Source: Marinobacter xestospongiae (GTDB lineage Bacteria > Pseudomonadota > Gammaproteobacteria > Pseudomonadales > Oleiphilaceae). From it: a stretch of DNA of 64,000 bases. Shown here piece after piece: positions 1 through 8,037 of this stretch. Below the pieces are notes generated by a model. It saw only the letters and a list, made by a program, of their open reading frames with translations, had not been told where the DNA came from and made no database searches. The DNA is taken from contig NZ_JAKZAK010000014.1 in assembly GCF_023156385.1 (NCBI RefSeq), positions 62,001 to 126,000 on the forward strand, given 5' to 3'. Each line of letters starts with the position of its first letter. Within the stretch, counting starts at the first letter, position 1. Position numbers and translations under genes: made by a program.

Positions 1-846
1 CACGAGCGTGGTTCGATTTCCTTCGACAGTCCGCCGCAACGGGTGGTTGCGCTCAACTGGGCGGCCACCGAGGCGCTGGCCCTGCTCGGGGTGACGCCTG
101 TAGGTGTGGCGGATCTGGAGTACTACAAGGTCTGGGTACAGGACCCGGCTCTGCCGGAAGGCGTCGCCAACGTCGGGGCCCGCAGCGCCCCCAGTCTGGA
201 GGCCATCAGTGAACTGGCTCCGGACCTGATCGTCACCTCCGGCCAGCTGGCGCCCGCCTACGAACAACTGGCGGCCATTGCCCCGACCTATGTCATCAGC
301 GTGTACGACGAGGGCACCCAGCCCTATCAGCAGGCCCGCACCATGCTCACCACCCTGGCCCAGATGCTGGACCGGGAATCCCGGGCGGAGACCGTGCTGG
401 CCGACATCGACGCCACCCTGGCGGACAACCGCGCCCGTCTTGAGGCCGCCGGTCTCACCGACCGGCCGGTGGCCATTGTCGGCTTTATGGACGACCGCCA
501 CGTTCGCATCAACACCCCCAATGGCCTGCTCCAGGCCGGCATCGAGGGCCTGGGGCTGACCAACGCCTGGCAGCGGGAAGGCAACTTCTGGGGGTTCTCC
601 CTGGTCGGATTGGAGGAACTGGCGCCGCTGCAACAGGCCCGGCTGGTGGCCATTTCGCCAACGCCTCCGGGCCTGAAGGACCAGCTTGCCGGCAGCCCGT
701 TCTGGAAACACCTGCCGATGGTGCGTCAGAACCAGGTCTACCAGATCGACCCGGTGTGGACCTTTGGCGGCGTGCACTCGGTACGCCGGCTGGCCAACAC
801 CCTGACCGAACAACTGCTGTCCGGCGGCAGTGACAATGTCCGCTAA
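1..846 (+). CDS. Ferric-siderophore ABC transporter substrate-binding protein, FhuD/FecB type (5' partial)
   Basis: The frame is open from base 1, so the true start and any signal peptide lie upstream of the window; the internal GTG at 43 is not taken as the start. The protein has the TroA/FhuD-like bilobal binding-protein pattern: an early segment predicting a lobe with RVVALNWAATEALALLG, a middle SLEAISELAPDLIVTS, and the C-terminal VWTFGGVHSVRRLANTL that is common in FhuD/FecB proteins. It should bind a ferric siderophore in the periplasm and deliver it to the permease encoded next. Its stop overlaps the start of that gene, and a FhuF reductase follows, which supports an iron role. The siderophore cannot be named from sequence. 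No ATPase gene is in view; it may lie upstream. Confidence 0.85.
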   Translation, partial: HERGSISFDSPPQRVVALNWAATEALALLGVTPVGVADLEYYKVWVQDPALPEGVANVGARSAPSLEAISELAPDLIVTSGQLAPAYEQLAAIAPTYVISVYDEGTQPYQQARTMLTTLAQMLDRESRAETVLADIDATLADNRARLEAAGLTDRPVAIVGFMDDRHVRINTPNGLLQAGIEGLGLTNAWQREGNFWGFSLVGLEELAPLQQARLVAISPTPPGLKDQLAGSPFWKHLPMVRQNQVYQIDPVWTFGGVHSVRRLANTLTEQLLSGGSDNVR

Positions 847-2845
847 GGCGCCCTCACTGCCCCTGCGGCTGCCTTCGAGCACCGTACTGATCTGGCTGCT
901 GGCGTTGTTCGCCAGTGCCCTGCCCTGGCTCGGCAAATTGCCGGTCGACGCCTTGCTCGCTGCAATCTGGGCCCCCAACACCGACGACTTCTCACAGGTA
1001 CTGGTGCATTACAGCTGGGCCCCGCGGCTGGCCATGGCGCTGCTGATCGGCAGCGGCCTGGGCCTGGCCGGCGCGGTGCTGCAGCAGATCCTACGTAACC
1101 CGCTGGCATCGCCCACCACCCTTGGGGTGGAGTCCGGCGCACAACTGGCGATCGCCATCGCCACCGTCTATCTCCCCGGCCTGATGGCCCTGAGTCCGGA
1201 CCTCACCGCGGTCACCGGCGGTATCCTTGGCACCGGGCTGGTCATTGCCCTGACCTGGCGCCTGGGCTTTTCTCCGGTCACCGTCATCCTCGCTGGCATG
1301 GTGGTGAGCTTCTTCCTGGGAGCCATCAACGCCGCCTTCATGCTGTTTCACGGTGAGTACCTGGGCAACCTGTTTATCTGGGGCGCCGGCTCGCTGGTAC
1401 AGAACGACTGGAACCAGTTCCAGACCCTGTCGCCGCGAGTGGTGGTGCTCGCCATCGCGCTGGTCCTGCTGATGCGGCCACTGCAGCTGCTGCAACTCGG
1501 GGCTGACTCTGCCAAGGCCCTCGGTGCCCGGGTCACAGCGCTGCGATTGCTGGCGATGCTGCTGGTGATCCTGCTGACGGCCTCGGTGGTCAGCCGGGTC
1601 GGCGTGGTGGCGTTCGTTGGCCTGGCGGCGCCGGCGCTGGCCCGCCTGCTTGGCGCCCGCACCCTGGCCCAGCACCTGCTCTGGAGCACCCTGCTTGGCG
1701 CCGGCCTGCTGTTGCTGGCCGATGCCCTGGCACAATGGGCCACCGCATGGGCCGACGGCAATCTGGTCCCCACCGGTACCGCCACCGCACTGATCGGCGG
1801 ACCGATCCTGCTGCTGGCCCTGCGGGGCATGAAGAACGACCGCCACATGCCCGGCCAGGCCTCCGAACCGGCCAGCTTCACCCCGGAACGCAAGCCTCTG
1901 GCGCTACCGCTGATTGCGTTGCTGGTGGTATTGGCGCTGGTGGTGGTGTTGGCCATCGCCTGGTCACCGACGTTGTCTGGCTGGCAGTGGACCGCGATAA
2001 GCAACTGGGACCAGGCCTGGGACTGGCGCGGCCCCCGTTTGCTGGCAGCGCTGGTTGCCGGTGTGGTGCTGGCCATCGCCGGTACCCTGATCCAGCGTCT
2101 GACCGGCAATGTCATGGCCAGTCCGGAAGTACTGGGAATCAGCGGCGGCGCCGCCCTGGCGATGGTGGTGCTGTCACTGATGGGTCTGAATCCGGGACGT
2201 GCCGGGCAACTGCTCGCCGGCAGTCTCGGTGGCGCTGCGGTGCTTACCCTGCTGTTCGCACTGTCACGGCGACATCGGTTCTCTGGCCATCAACTGTTGC
2301 TGGGCGGGGTGGCTGTGTACGTCTTCATGGACGCAGGCATCCGCATGGTGCTGTCCGGCGGTGGCACCGAGGCCAACAAGCTGCTGACGTGGCTGTCCGG
2401 CTCCACCTGGCTGGTTACTGAAACCGAAGCGCTGGCACTGGCGCTGGTGGCCGCTGCTCTGGTGGCCGTCACCGCGCTGGTCAGTCGGGTGCTGACAATC
2501 CTGCCGCTGGGAGAACCCACCGCCTTGTCACTGGGCCTGCGGGTGCCTCTGGCCCGTGCCGGGGTGCTGCTGATTGCCGCCCTGCTGACCGCGGCGGCGA
2601 CCATCATCATCGGCCCGCTCAGCTTCGTCGGCCTGATGGCTCCTCACCTGGCCCGTCTGCTGGGGCAGCAAACCGTAGCCCGCCAGATGCTGCTGGCAGC
2701 GATCATCGGTGCGGCCCTGCTGACCCTGGCGGATTACCTGTCTCGGGTGGTGATGTACCCCAACCAGCTGCCGGCGGGCATTCTCGCCGCGATCGTGGGG
2801 GGGACTTACTTCCTGTGGGGACTGAGTCGTCATGACCGTCGCTGA
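836..2845 (+). CDS. fhuB: Fused FecCD/FhuB-type iron-siderophore ABC permease
   Basis: About 669 residues, roughly twice the length of a single BtuC/FecCD permease. The two halves are homologous: the motif LRNPLASPTTLGVESGAQLA in the first half is repeated as LTGNVMASPEVLGISGGAAL in the second, near residues 85 and 425. This is the FhuB arrangement, in which one polypeptide supplies both halves of the inner-membrane channel. Each half has about ten hydrophobic segments. ATG at 836 is preferred over GTG at 830; both overlap the stop of the binding-protein gene, so the two are translationally coupled. Its own stop overlaps the start of the FhuF gene. The fold is secure; the FhuB name rather than another fused FecCD protein is likely but not proven. 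Confidence 0.85.
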   Translation: MSAKAPSLPLRLPSSTVLIWLLALFASALPWLGKLPVDALLAAIWAPNTDDFSQVLVHYSWAPRLAMALLIGSGLGLAGAVLQQILRNPLASPTTLGVESGAQLAIAIATVYLPGLMALSPDLTAVTGGILGTGLVIALTWRLGFSPVTVILAGMVVSFFLGAINAAFMLFHGEYLGNLFIWGAGSLVQNDWNQFQTLSPRVVVLAIALVLLMRPLQLLQLGADSAKALGARVTALRLLAMLLVILLTASVVSRVGVVAFVGLAAPALARLLGARTLAQHLLWSTLLGAGLLLLADALAQWATAWADGNLVPTGTATALIGGPILLLALRGMKNDRHMPGQASEPASFTPERKPLALPLIALLVVLALVVVLAIAWSPTLSGWQWTAISNWDQAWDWRGPRLLAALVAGVVLAIAGTLIQRLTGNVMASPEVLGISGGAALAMVVLSLMGLNPGRAGQLLAGSLGGAAVLTLLFALSRRHRFSGHQLLLGGVAVYVFMDAGIRMVLSGGGTEANKLLTWLSGSTWLVTETEALALALVAAALVAVTALVSRVLTILPLGEPTALSLGLRVPLARAGVLLIAALLTAAATIIIGPLSFVGLMAPHLARLLGQQTVARQMLLAAIIGAALLTLADYLSRVVMYPNQLPAGILAAIVGGTYFLWGLSRHDRR

Positions 2846-3629
2846 GTATCACCCGGAGCACCATCAGGACGAAGGGCCGGCCTTCTCCCGGCTGCTGGCC
2901 CAGGCCGGTAAGCAGCCGGACCAGCTGCGCCAGTTGCTGCCGCAACCGAAAGCCCCGGACGCGGCGGCCGGCGCCCTGTCACTGACCCAGATCCTGGAGG
3001 AGCCCGACGCCTTTGCCGATCTGCTGGCCGGCATCGCCAGGCAGCGGGGCGGCGATGTCCGCTCGCTGGCGTCGGTGCTTCACCAGAATCTGGCCCTGCA
3101 GGTGCTGGGTCCGTGTACGGTGACCCTGTTTCTGGACGGCCATACCCGGCTGCCAGCGGCAGACGCGATCTGGCTCGATACCGCAGATCCGGAGGGGCAG
3201 TGGTATCTCACCCCCGACACCGGCGCCGATACTGTGGATGAGGCATGCTATATCCGGGAGATGGCGACGCTCAGCCGCCAGTGGTATGAGGTGTTTCGTC
3301 GCCAGTTGGGGGTAAGCGCCGGCGCCTACTGGAGCAGCACTGGGCTGGCGCTGTGCGCGCCCTACTCCGCTCTTTACGATAGCGCCAGACCGGCGGAGCT
3401 GTGCCACCAGGCCAGCCACTGGCTACAACGCTTCGACTGCGACGCCCGGCGCTTTATCGACTGGATTCCCTTCACCTTCGGTGAGCTGGACTGCGCGATT
3501 CCACAACGCCGGGGCTGCTGCCAGAAGTACCGGCTGCCGGATGGCGGCTATTGCGGTACCTGCGGCATCTACCGCAAGGAGCGGCTGGCTCTGGTCGCCA
3601 GCCAGAGTCCCCAAGGTGCTGTTGATTGA
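2832..3629 (+). CDS. fhuF: FhuF-type ferric-siderophore reductase
   Basis: 265 residues. The C-terminus carries the FhuF signature C-C-x10-C-x2-C (residues about 229-244, RGCCQKYRLPDGGYCGTCG), which binds an unusual [2Fe-2S] cluster. FhuF proteins reduce iron in imported ferric hydroxamate siderophores in the cytoplasm so that it is released. The ATG overlaps the permease stop by 14 bases, so import and reductive release are encoded together. The last four codons lie inside the first unit of the 27-bp tandem array that follows, so the extreme C-terminus may have been remodelled by that array. Confidence 0.85.
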   Translation: MTVAEYHPEHHQDEGPAFSRLLAQAGKQPDQLRQLLPQPKAPDAAAGALSLTQILEEPDAFADLLAGIARQRGGDVRSLASVLHQNLALQVLGPCTVTLFLDGHTRLPAADAIWLDTADPEGQWYLTPDTGADTVDEACYIREMATLSRQWYEVFRRQLGVSAGAYWSSTGLALCAPYSALYDSARPAELCHQASHWLQRFDCDARRFIDWIPFTFGELDCAIPQRRGCCQKYRLPDGGYCGTCGIYRKERLALVASQSPQGAVD

Positions 3630-3726
3630 AAACGACCGCTCAGGGCTTTTTATTGAACAGGACCGCTCAGGGCTCCTTATTGAAAAGTACCGCTCAGGGC
3701 TGTTGATTAAAACAGACCGCTCAACA
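3619..3726. repeat. 27-bp tandem repeat, four units, between convergent genes
   Basis: Four consecutive 27-bp units start at 3619, 3646, 3673 and 3700. All contain ACCGCTCA, and the first three share ACCGCTCAGGGCT. Unit 1 contains the fhuF stop codon and unit 4 contains the stop codon of the minus-strand small gene 3707-3811. The array therefore sits exactly on the junction of two convergent genes. The period is a multiple of three and one plus-strand frame reads through all units as a nine-residue repeat, but that frame has no start signal and is probably fortuitous. Confidence 0.9.
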
Positions 3727-3811
3727 CAGTGCCGCCGGCCACCAGCACCGCAACGCCCAAGGCAATACCGGCAAGTTTGAGTCCTTCCAACACTTCAGTA
3801 TCCGCGTGCAT
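3707..3811 (-). CDS. Small single-span membrane protein, 34 aa, candidate iron-regulated
   Basis: A 35-codon ORF, too short for ordinary ORF calling. It starts at ATG 3811 with a Shine-Dalgarno-like GGAGACAAGG just upstream and ends at TAA 3707. The product begins MHADTEVLEGLKLAG and continues with a Gly/Ala/Val-rich stretch ending TVLSGLF, which would form one membrane helix from about residue 11 to 33 after a short acidic N-terminus. I do not recognise the family. A promoter with a Fur-like box (3947-3975) points toward it from about 135 bases upstream, and it is convergent with fhuF. Small helical proteins of this size often tune membrane transporters or oxidases; that role is only a suggestion here. 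Confidence 0.55.
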   Translation of the reverse strand: MHADTEVLEGLKLAGIALGVAVLVAGGTVLSGLF

Positions 3812-3946
3812 CCCTTGTCTCCTTGCTGGGGGAAAATCGCTGTCTCACTTCCCCGGGTCTTGACCATGGCATTTGCCACTGGAAAATCGCCTCCCGTGAT
3901 GTCATCCGCTCGGGAGGGGCTTGGTCAGTTTGCAACCGACAGGACC

Positions 3947-3975
3947 AATATAAACGATAAGAGTTCTCATTTGCA
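3947..3975 (-). promoter_or_regulatory. Candidate Fur-controlled promoter for the 34-aa gene
   Basis: On the minus strand TGCAAA (3975-3970) is followed after 17 bases by a -10 hexamer TATATT (3952-3947). The spacer and edges read AATGAGAACTCTTATCGTT (3971-3953), which resembles the Fur box built of GATAAT hexamers in alternating orientation. A Fur box lying between -35 and -10 is the classical repressing position. The neighbourhood (fhuB, fhuF) supports iron control. Matching was by eye; the -35 match is weak. Confidence 0.5.
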
Positions 3976-4100
3976 GCGTTGCCAGCACCATTCCCACCGT
4001 CATTTCACTGCAACAAAAGTGTCATGTTTAAAAGCTTGTTTCTTCTATACTTGTTGAAGCACGTTCACGTAATTTTCAGCGTCTCAGGAAATCTTGCGCT

Positions 4101-5726
4101 ATGAACTGGTATAAACGCAGTATTCTCAATCGAGTATTGGCCATCGTGGTGGTCGCCAATCTGGCGATCGCCATCGTGGCGGCGATCTATTTCGCCTTCT
4201 CCCTCGACTCCAAGGATGAATACGACCAACTGGCCGGCACCGAAATGGTAACGGCTCTGGAAGCGCAGGATGTGCTGATCACCTTCAAGACCCAGGTCCA
4301 GGAGTGGAAGAATGTGCTGATCCGTGGCTCCGATCCGGACCAGCTCAAGAAGTACTGGGGCCGGTTTCAGGAGCGGGAGGGTGATATCCAACAGGCGCTG
4401 GATGACCTGATACCACGTCTGCTGAACCCGGAAGCCGTCAGTCTGATGAAACAGTTCCAGCGGGCACACCGTTCCATGGGCGAGGCCTATCGCGAGGGCT
4501 ACCAGGCCTTCGTTGCGGCGAACATGGCAGTGAGTGCCGGCGACCAGGCGGTGCAGGGCATTGATCGGGAACCGGCACGACTGATTGACGAAGCTGTGCA
4601 GAACATTCGAGAGCAGGCCATCGACCATGCCGGCAGTCTGAGCAACGACGTCGACACCAACACCAAGGCCGTCGGTTCGCTGCTGCTGATCACCATCATC
4701 CTGGGCACCCTGGCGTGCATGTGGGTGCTGGTCCGCGCCGTCATCCGTCCGACCCAGACCATCATTGGTCAGTTGGAGAAACTGGGGGACGGTGACCTGT
4801 CCGATCCGGTCACCATCCAGCGACCGGACGAACTTGGGCGGCTGGCCGGCGCGGCCCGCAAGCTGCACGAATTCCTCAGCCACACCAGCCGACAGATGTC
4901 CGCCACCGCCGATCAACTGCACCAGACCCGAAATGTCATTTCCGACAACGCCACCCGGGTGTCCGACCAGTCGCAGCAGGCTCATCTGCGCATCGACCAG
5001 ATCGCCACCGCGATGAATGAGATGTCGGCCACGGCCCAGGATGTTGCCACCCATGCCGCCTCGGTGGCCAGCCAGGTGCAGGAGACCTCGGAGAAAACCG
5101 ATCAGGCCGATGACCAGATCAATAGCGCCACCAGCAGCATGAATCGGCTCGCCGAGCAGATCCGGACATCGTCGGAAACCGTCAGCAAACTGGCCAGCGA
5201 TGGCCGCCGTGTAGGGGATGTGATGAAGGTGATCCGCGAGATCGCCGAGCAGACCAACCTGCTGGCGCTCAACGCCGCCATTGAGGCCGCCCGCGCCGGT
5301 GACGCCGGTCGCGGTTTTGCCGTAGTGGCAGACGAAGTCCGCAACCTGGCGGCCAAGACCCAGGATGCCACAGTGGAGATTGACCGCATCATTGAGGCCA
5401 TCGCCTCTGGCTCCCAGGACGCCACAGAGTATATGCAGGCCAGCGAGGTAGTCACCCAGGAGACCTCGGAAGCCGTCGCCACCGTGCGGGAAACCCTCGC
5501 CAGCATCAACCGACGCATGGCCAGTGTCAGCGACGCCACCACCCAGGTGGCCACCGCGGCTGAGGAGCAGACCAGTGTCAGCGAGGACATCAATCGCAAC
5601 ATTACCGACGTGGCGGAGATCTCCGAGTCGATGAACCAGGCCGCTACCGAAAACCGGGACACCGTGCCCGAACTCGATCGCATGGCTCAGGAAGCCGAAG
5701 CGATCGCGGCCCGCTTCCGCCGCTGA
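4101..5726 (+). CDS. Methyl-accepting chemotaxis protein
   Basis: 541 residues with the standard chemoreceptor layout: first membrane helix about residues 10-31, periplasmic sensor of about 160 residues, second helix about 192-212, HAMP domain, then the cytoplasmic signalling domain. The hairpin tip that contacts CheA and CheW is clear ([20 protein letters not shown], then [16 protein letters not shown]). The periplasmic domain is not recognised, so the ligand is unknown. There is no C-terminal CheR-binding pentapeptide; the protein ends in ARFRR. A -10-like TATACT lies at 4046-4051. The gene is monocistronic in appearance. Confidence 0.93.
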   Translation: MNWYKRSILNRVLAIVVVANLAIAIVAAIYFAFSLDSKDEYDQLAGTEMVTALEAQDVLITFKTQVQEWKNVLIRGSDPDQLKKYWGRFQEREGDIQQALDDLIPRLLNPEAVSLMKQFQRAHRSMGEAYREGYQAFVAANMAVSAGDQAVQGIDREPARLIDEAVQNIREQAIDHAGSLSNDVDTNTKAVGSLLLITIILGTLACMWVLVRAVIRPTQTIIGQLEKLGDGDLSDPVTIQRPDELGRLAGAARKLHEFLSHTSRQMSATADQLHQTRNVISDNATRVSDQSQQAHLRIDQIATAMNEMSATAQDVATHAASVASQVQETSEKTDQADDQINSATSSMNRLAEQIRTSSETVSKLASDGRRVGDVMKVIREIAEQTNLLALNAAIEAARAGDAGRGFAVVADEVRNLAAKTQDATVEIDRIIEAIASGSQDATEYMQASEVVTQETSEAVATVRETLASINRRMASVSDATTQVATAAEEQTSVSEDINRNITDVAEISESMNQAATENRDTVPELDRMAQEAEAIAARFRR

Positions 5727-5993
5727 GCGGCCCTCGCCCTACCTATTCCGCAACAAAACCCGGACACTCACCCGCCACGGACGGCGGTCCCCAGTCGGTT
5801 CGGGCCAGCGCCAACGAACGACGTGACAACCTGTCCTGTCTTTCCTAGACTCAGAAACCACCTTTTCTGACGAATCTCAGACGGCCCTGATCAGCAACAC
5901 TCTGATCACAACAGCTAAACCAACAACAGTCAGACCAACAACAATAAGGGCCCCGACCGTCCGGAGCGCCCCACTGAGTAACTGGATTCGCCC

Positions 5994-7721
5994 ATGTATA
6001 CTGCTGGCTGGGCCCGTCGCCCGATTGCCATCGAACCCCAGGGGTACGCCATGCATGGCTACGGCCAGTGGCACCACCGCGCCCGCGGTGTCGAAACCTC
6101 CCTCTACAGCCGCGCGCTCACCCTATCCTGGGGCGACGACCGTCCACTGCTGTTCTGCTGCCTCGACCTGGGCTACATCACCCGCGCCATGCGCAAGGGC
6201 GTGTGCCAGCGGCTGGCCAATTTCCTCGGCTCGGCGTTTGATCCGGAACGGCTGGTACTGACCTGTACCCACACCCACTCCGGCCCCGGCGGCTGTGCCC
6301 AGGAAGGCCTCTACAACCTGGTAACGCCAGGCTATGTGCCCGAGCATGTCGACGCCATCATCGAAGCAACCTGCGATGCCCTGCTGGCCGCCCTGGACAG
6401 CGCCCAACCCGGACGGCTGCTGCTGACAGAGGGACGGTTCGGGGAGCCGGTCGAGGTCGCCTGGAACCGCGCCCTCAAGGCCTACAACCGCAACCCGGAG
6501 GTGATCCCGGTGGATCGACGCCACAGCCACCGGGCACTGGACCGGTCGATGCCGGTGCTGGCGGTCGAACGGGATGGCCAGATCCAGGCCCTGCTCAGCC
6601 TGTTCGGTGTACACGCTACCTGCGTCGGTAATCAGCAGGGTCGCTACGACGGTGATAACAAAGGCTATGCTGCCCTGGCGGCAGAAGCCAGCCTGGCGGA
6701 GGCAGGTGCCACCGAGCCGGTGGCGATCTTTGCCCAGGCCACCGCCGGCGATGTCTCCCCGCATTACCATGGCCCCGGCCAGAATCGCCGCCGTCGCCGC
6801 CTGCGGGGGCGGGCCGAGTACCGCTACGCCCGCCGCAACGGCCAGCACCAGGCCAGCCTAGCCCTCGCCGCCCTGACGGCCGACAGCGTCGAGATTCGCG
6901 GCCCGATCGATGGCGTGCTCAGCTACCTGGACTTCAGCCACCGTCGCGCCGCACCGGCCTTTGCCAACGGCGAGACCGACGCCTGCACCAGCGAACCCTG
7001 CCACGGCGTGGCGTTCTTTGCCGGCACCCCGGTGGATGGCCCCGGCATGCCCCGAGCGCTGGCGCGGATGGCGGCGCTGCTCAGTCGACGGCTAAAGCGG
7101 CGCCGGCTCAGCAGGCCGTCCCCGTCTGACAGCCCGCACTACCAGCGGCTGTACCGCAGCCAGGGCAACAAGGACATCCTGCTGGAGGCTGGCAGCAAGC
7201 GGTTGCTGGGTCAGCCGCTGCGCCAGCTGCGACTGCCGGACGTTGCCGATCCCGCCGTCGCGGAACTCAAACGCCAGGCCCGTGCCGGCGCCCTGGATCA
7301 CAGCCCGCTGGTGCCTTCGGTGCTGCCGCTGCAGATCATTACCCTGGGCAACGTCGCCATGGTGTGCTGTCCGGGCGAGTTCACCACTGTGGCGGGTCAG
7401 CGCCTGCGGGAGACCGTAGCCCGGCAACTGGCCACGCTGCCCTCCGCCACCGCCATCGAGCGGGTGCTGATCTGCACCTACTGCAACGAGTACATGGGCT
7501 ACGTCACCACCTTTGAGGAATACCAGGCCCAATGCTACGAGGGTGGCCACACGCTCTATGGCCAGTGGACCTTGGCGGCGTTTCAGACCGAATTCTCCGC
7601 CCTTGCCGGCGAACTCACCAAGCCCGCCGGTGCCCGCCAGCACGACCGTGACACGGTACCGGCGGAGGTACCGGCACGGGAACTGGCGCTGCGCTCCAAC
7701 CTGGTGCCGCCGCAGCGCTGA
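5994..7721 (+). CDS. Neutral/alkaline non-lysosomal ceramidase-family hydrolase, no signal peptide
   Basis: 575 residues. The N-terminal two thirds match the neutral ceramidase family: an opening G-x-x-x-x-P-I-x-I-x-P strand with MHGYG, the metal-site motif THTHSGPGG near residue 90, and ATAGDVSPHYHGP near residue 250, which corresponds to the GDVSP nucleophile motif of bacterial ceramidases. Ceramidases cleave the N-acyl bond of ceramide and are normally secreted, about 650-670 residues long. This protein is shorter and starts directly in the catalytic fold, with an in-frame stop at 5979 just before the ATG, so no signal peptide can be gained upstream. It may be cytosolic and act on another substrate. 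No strong ribosome binding site is visible. Confidence 0.75.
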   Translation: MYTAGWARRPIAIEPQGYAMHGYGQWHHRARGVETSLYSRALTLSWGDDRPLLFCCLDLGYITRAMRKGVCQRLANFLGSAFDPERLVLTCTHTHSGPGGCAQEGLYNLVTPGYVPEHVDAIIEATCDALLAALDSAQPGRLLLTEGRFGEPVEVAWNRALKAYNRNPEVIPVDRRHSHRALDRSMPVLAVERDGQIQALLSLFGVHATCVGNQQGRYDGDNKGYAALAAEASLAEAGATEPVAIFAQATAGDVSPHYHGPGQNRRRRRLRGRAEYRYARRNGQHQASLALAALTADSVEIRGPIDGVLSYLDFSHRRAAPAFANGETDACTSEPCHGVAFFAGTPVDGPGMPRALARMAALLSRRLKRRRLSRPSPSDSPHYQRLYRSQGNKDILLEAGSKRLLGQPLRQLRLPDVADPAVAELKRQARAGALDHSPLVPSVLPLQIITLGNVAMVCCPGEFTTVAGQRLRETVARQLATLPSATAIERVLICTYCNEYMGYVTTFEEYQAQCYEGGHTLYGQWTLAAFQTEFSALAGELTKPAGARQHDRDTVPAEVPARELALRSNLVPPQR

Positions 7722-7764
7722 TGCAGGTCGGCGGCAACAAATATCCATTGAGGTCAAAAAACGC

Positions 7765-7794
7765 TTGCATTGGGCCAAAAGCGTAGGGTAGTTT
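7765..7794 (+). promoter_or_regulatory. Candidate sigma-70 promoter of the ilvLGM operon
   Basis: TTGCAT (7765-7770) and TAGTTT (7789-7794) are separated by 18 bases, placing the transcript start near 7801, about 38 bases before the leader peptide start. The position is right for an attenuated leader transcript. Assigned by eye only. Confidence 0.45.
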
Positions 7795-7838
7795 TTAGCC
7801 ATCAATCGCAGGTTATTCGTTAGCAAGATTCTGATTCT

Positions 7839-7931
7839 ATGAACTTCAACGCCGTTATCGTACTAGTCAAAGTCATCCTGGTGGTCGTGGTGCCAACCGG
7901 GGGCTTTGTCGTGGACGGACGGGAGAATTAA
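7839..7931 (+). CDS. ilvL: ilv operon leader peptide, 30 aa
   Basis: A 31-codon ORF missed by length filters. The peptide begins MNFNA and continues VIVLVKVILVVVVPTGG, so 12 of codons 6-18 are Val, Ile or Leu codons. The order resembles enteric IlvL, in which a Val/Ile/Leu run is followed by a Pro and a Gly-rich segment. The early GTA and CTA codons are uncommon in this G+C-rich window and are plausible stall points. A strong intrinsic terminator follows within 30 bases and ilvG starts 106 bases after the stop, as expected for ribosome-mediated attenuation by branched-chain aminoacyl-tRNA supply. Confidence 0.9.
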   Translation: MNFNAVIVLVKVILVVVVPTGGFVVDGREN

Positions 7932-7995
7932 CGAAATCACCTGACACCAGACACCAAAAAGCCCCCGGCATCGAAAGATCCGGGGGCTTTTTTTT
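7897..7995 (+). terminator. ilv attenuator: terminator plus competing antiterminator segment
   Basis: The terminator is a stem of 7957-7968 with 7980-7991, topped by ATC-GAAA-GAT, followed by eight T residues (7988-7995). Its 3' arm, CCGGGGGCTTT (7980-7990), occurs as an exact copy at 7897-7907 inside the leader-peptide gene, just after the Val codons. That copy can pair with the terminator 5' arm (7958-7968) and so form the antiterminator. A ribosome that finishes the leader masks 7897-7907 and allows termination; one stalled on the early Val/Leu/Ile codons leaves it free. The logic is read directly from the complementarity. Confidence 0.88.
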
Positions 7996-8037
7996 ACGTC
8001 GAAAAAACTTGGGAGCCAATGGGCTAAGGACTACAAC

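Noticed and set aside
3481..3780. Plus-strand frame with four nine-residue repeats (LLIENDRSG-like)
   Set aside because: It overlaps the end of fhuF out of frame and has no start signal; the peptide repeat is the 27-bp DNA array read in one frame.
5877..6077. Minus-strand ORF with a hydrophobic stretch upstream of the ceramidase-like gene
   Set aside because: No ribosome binding site, and half of it is antisense to the start of the ceramidase-like gene; the hydrophobicity reflects CAACAA-rich sequence on the other strand.
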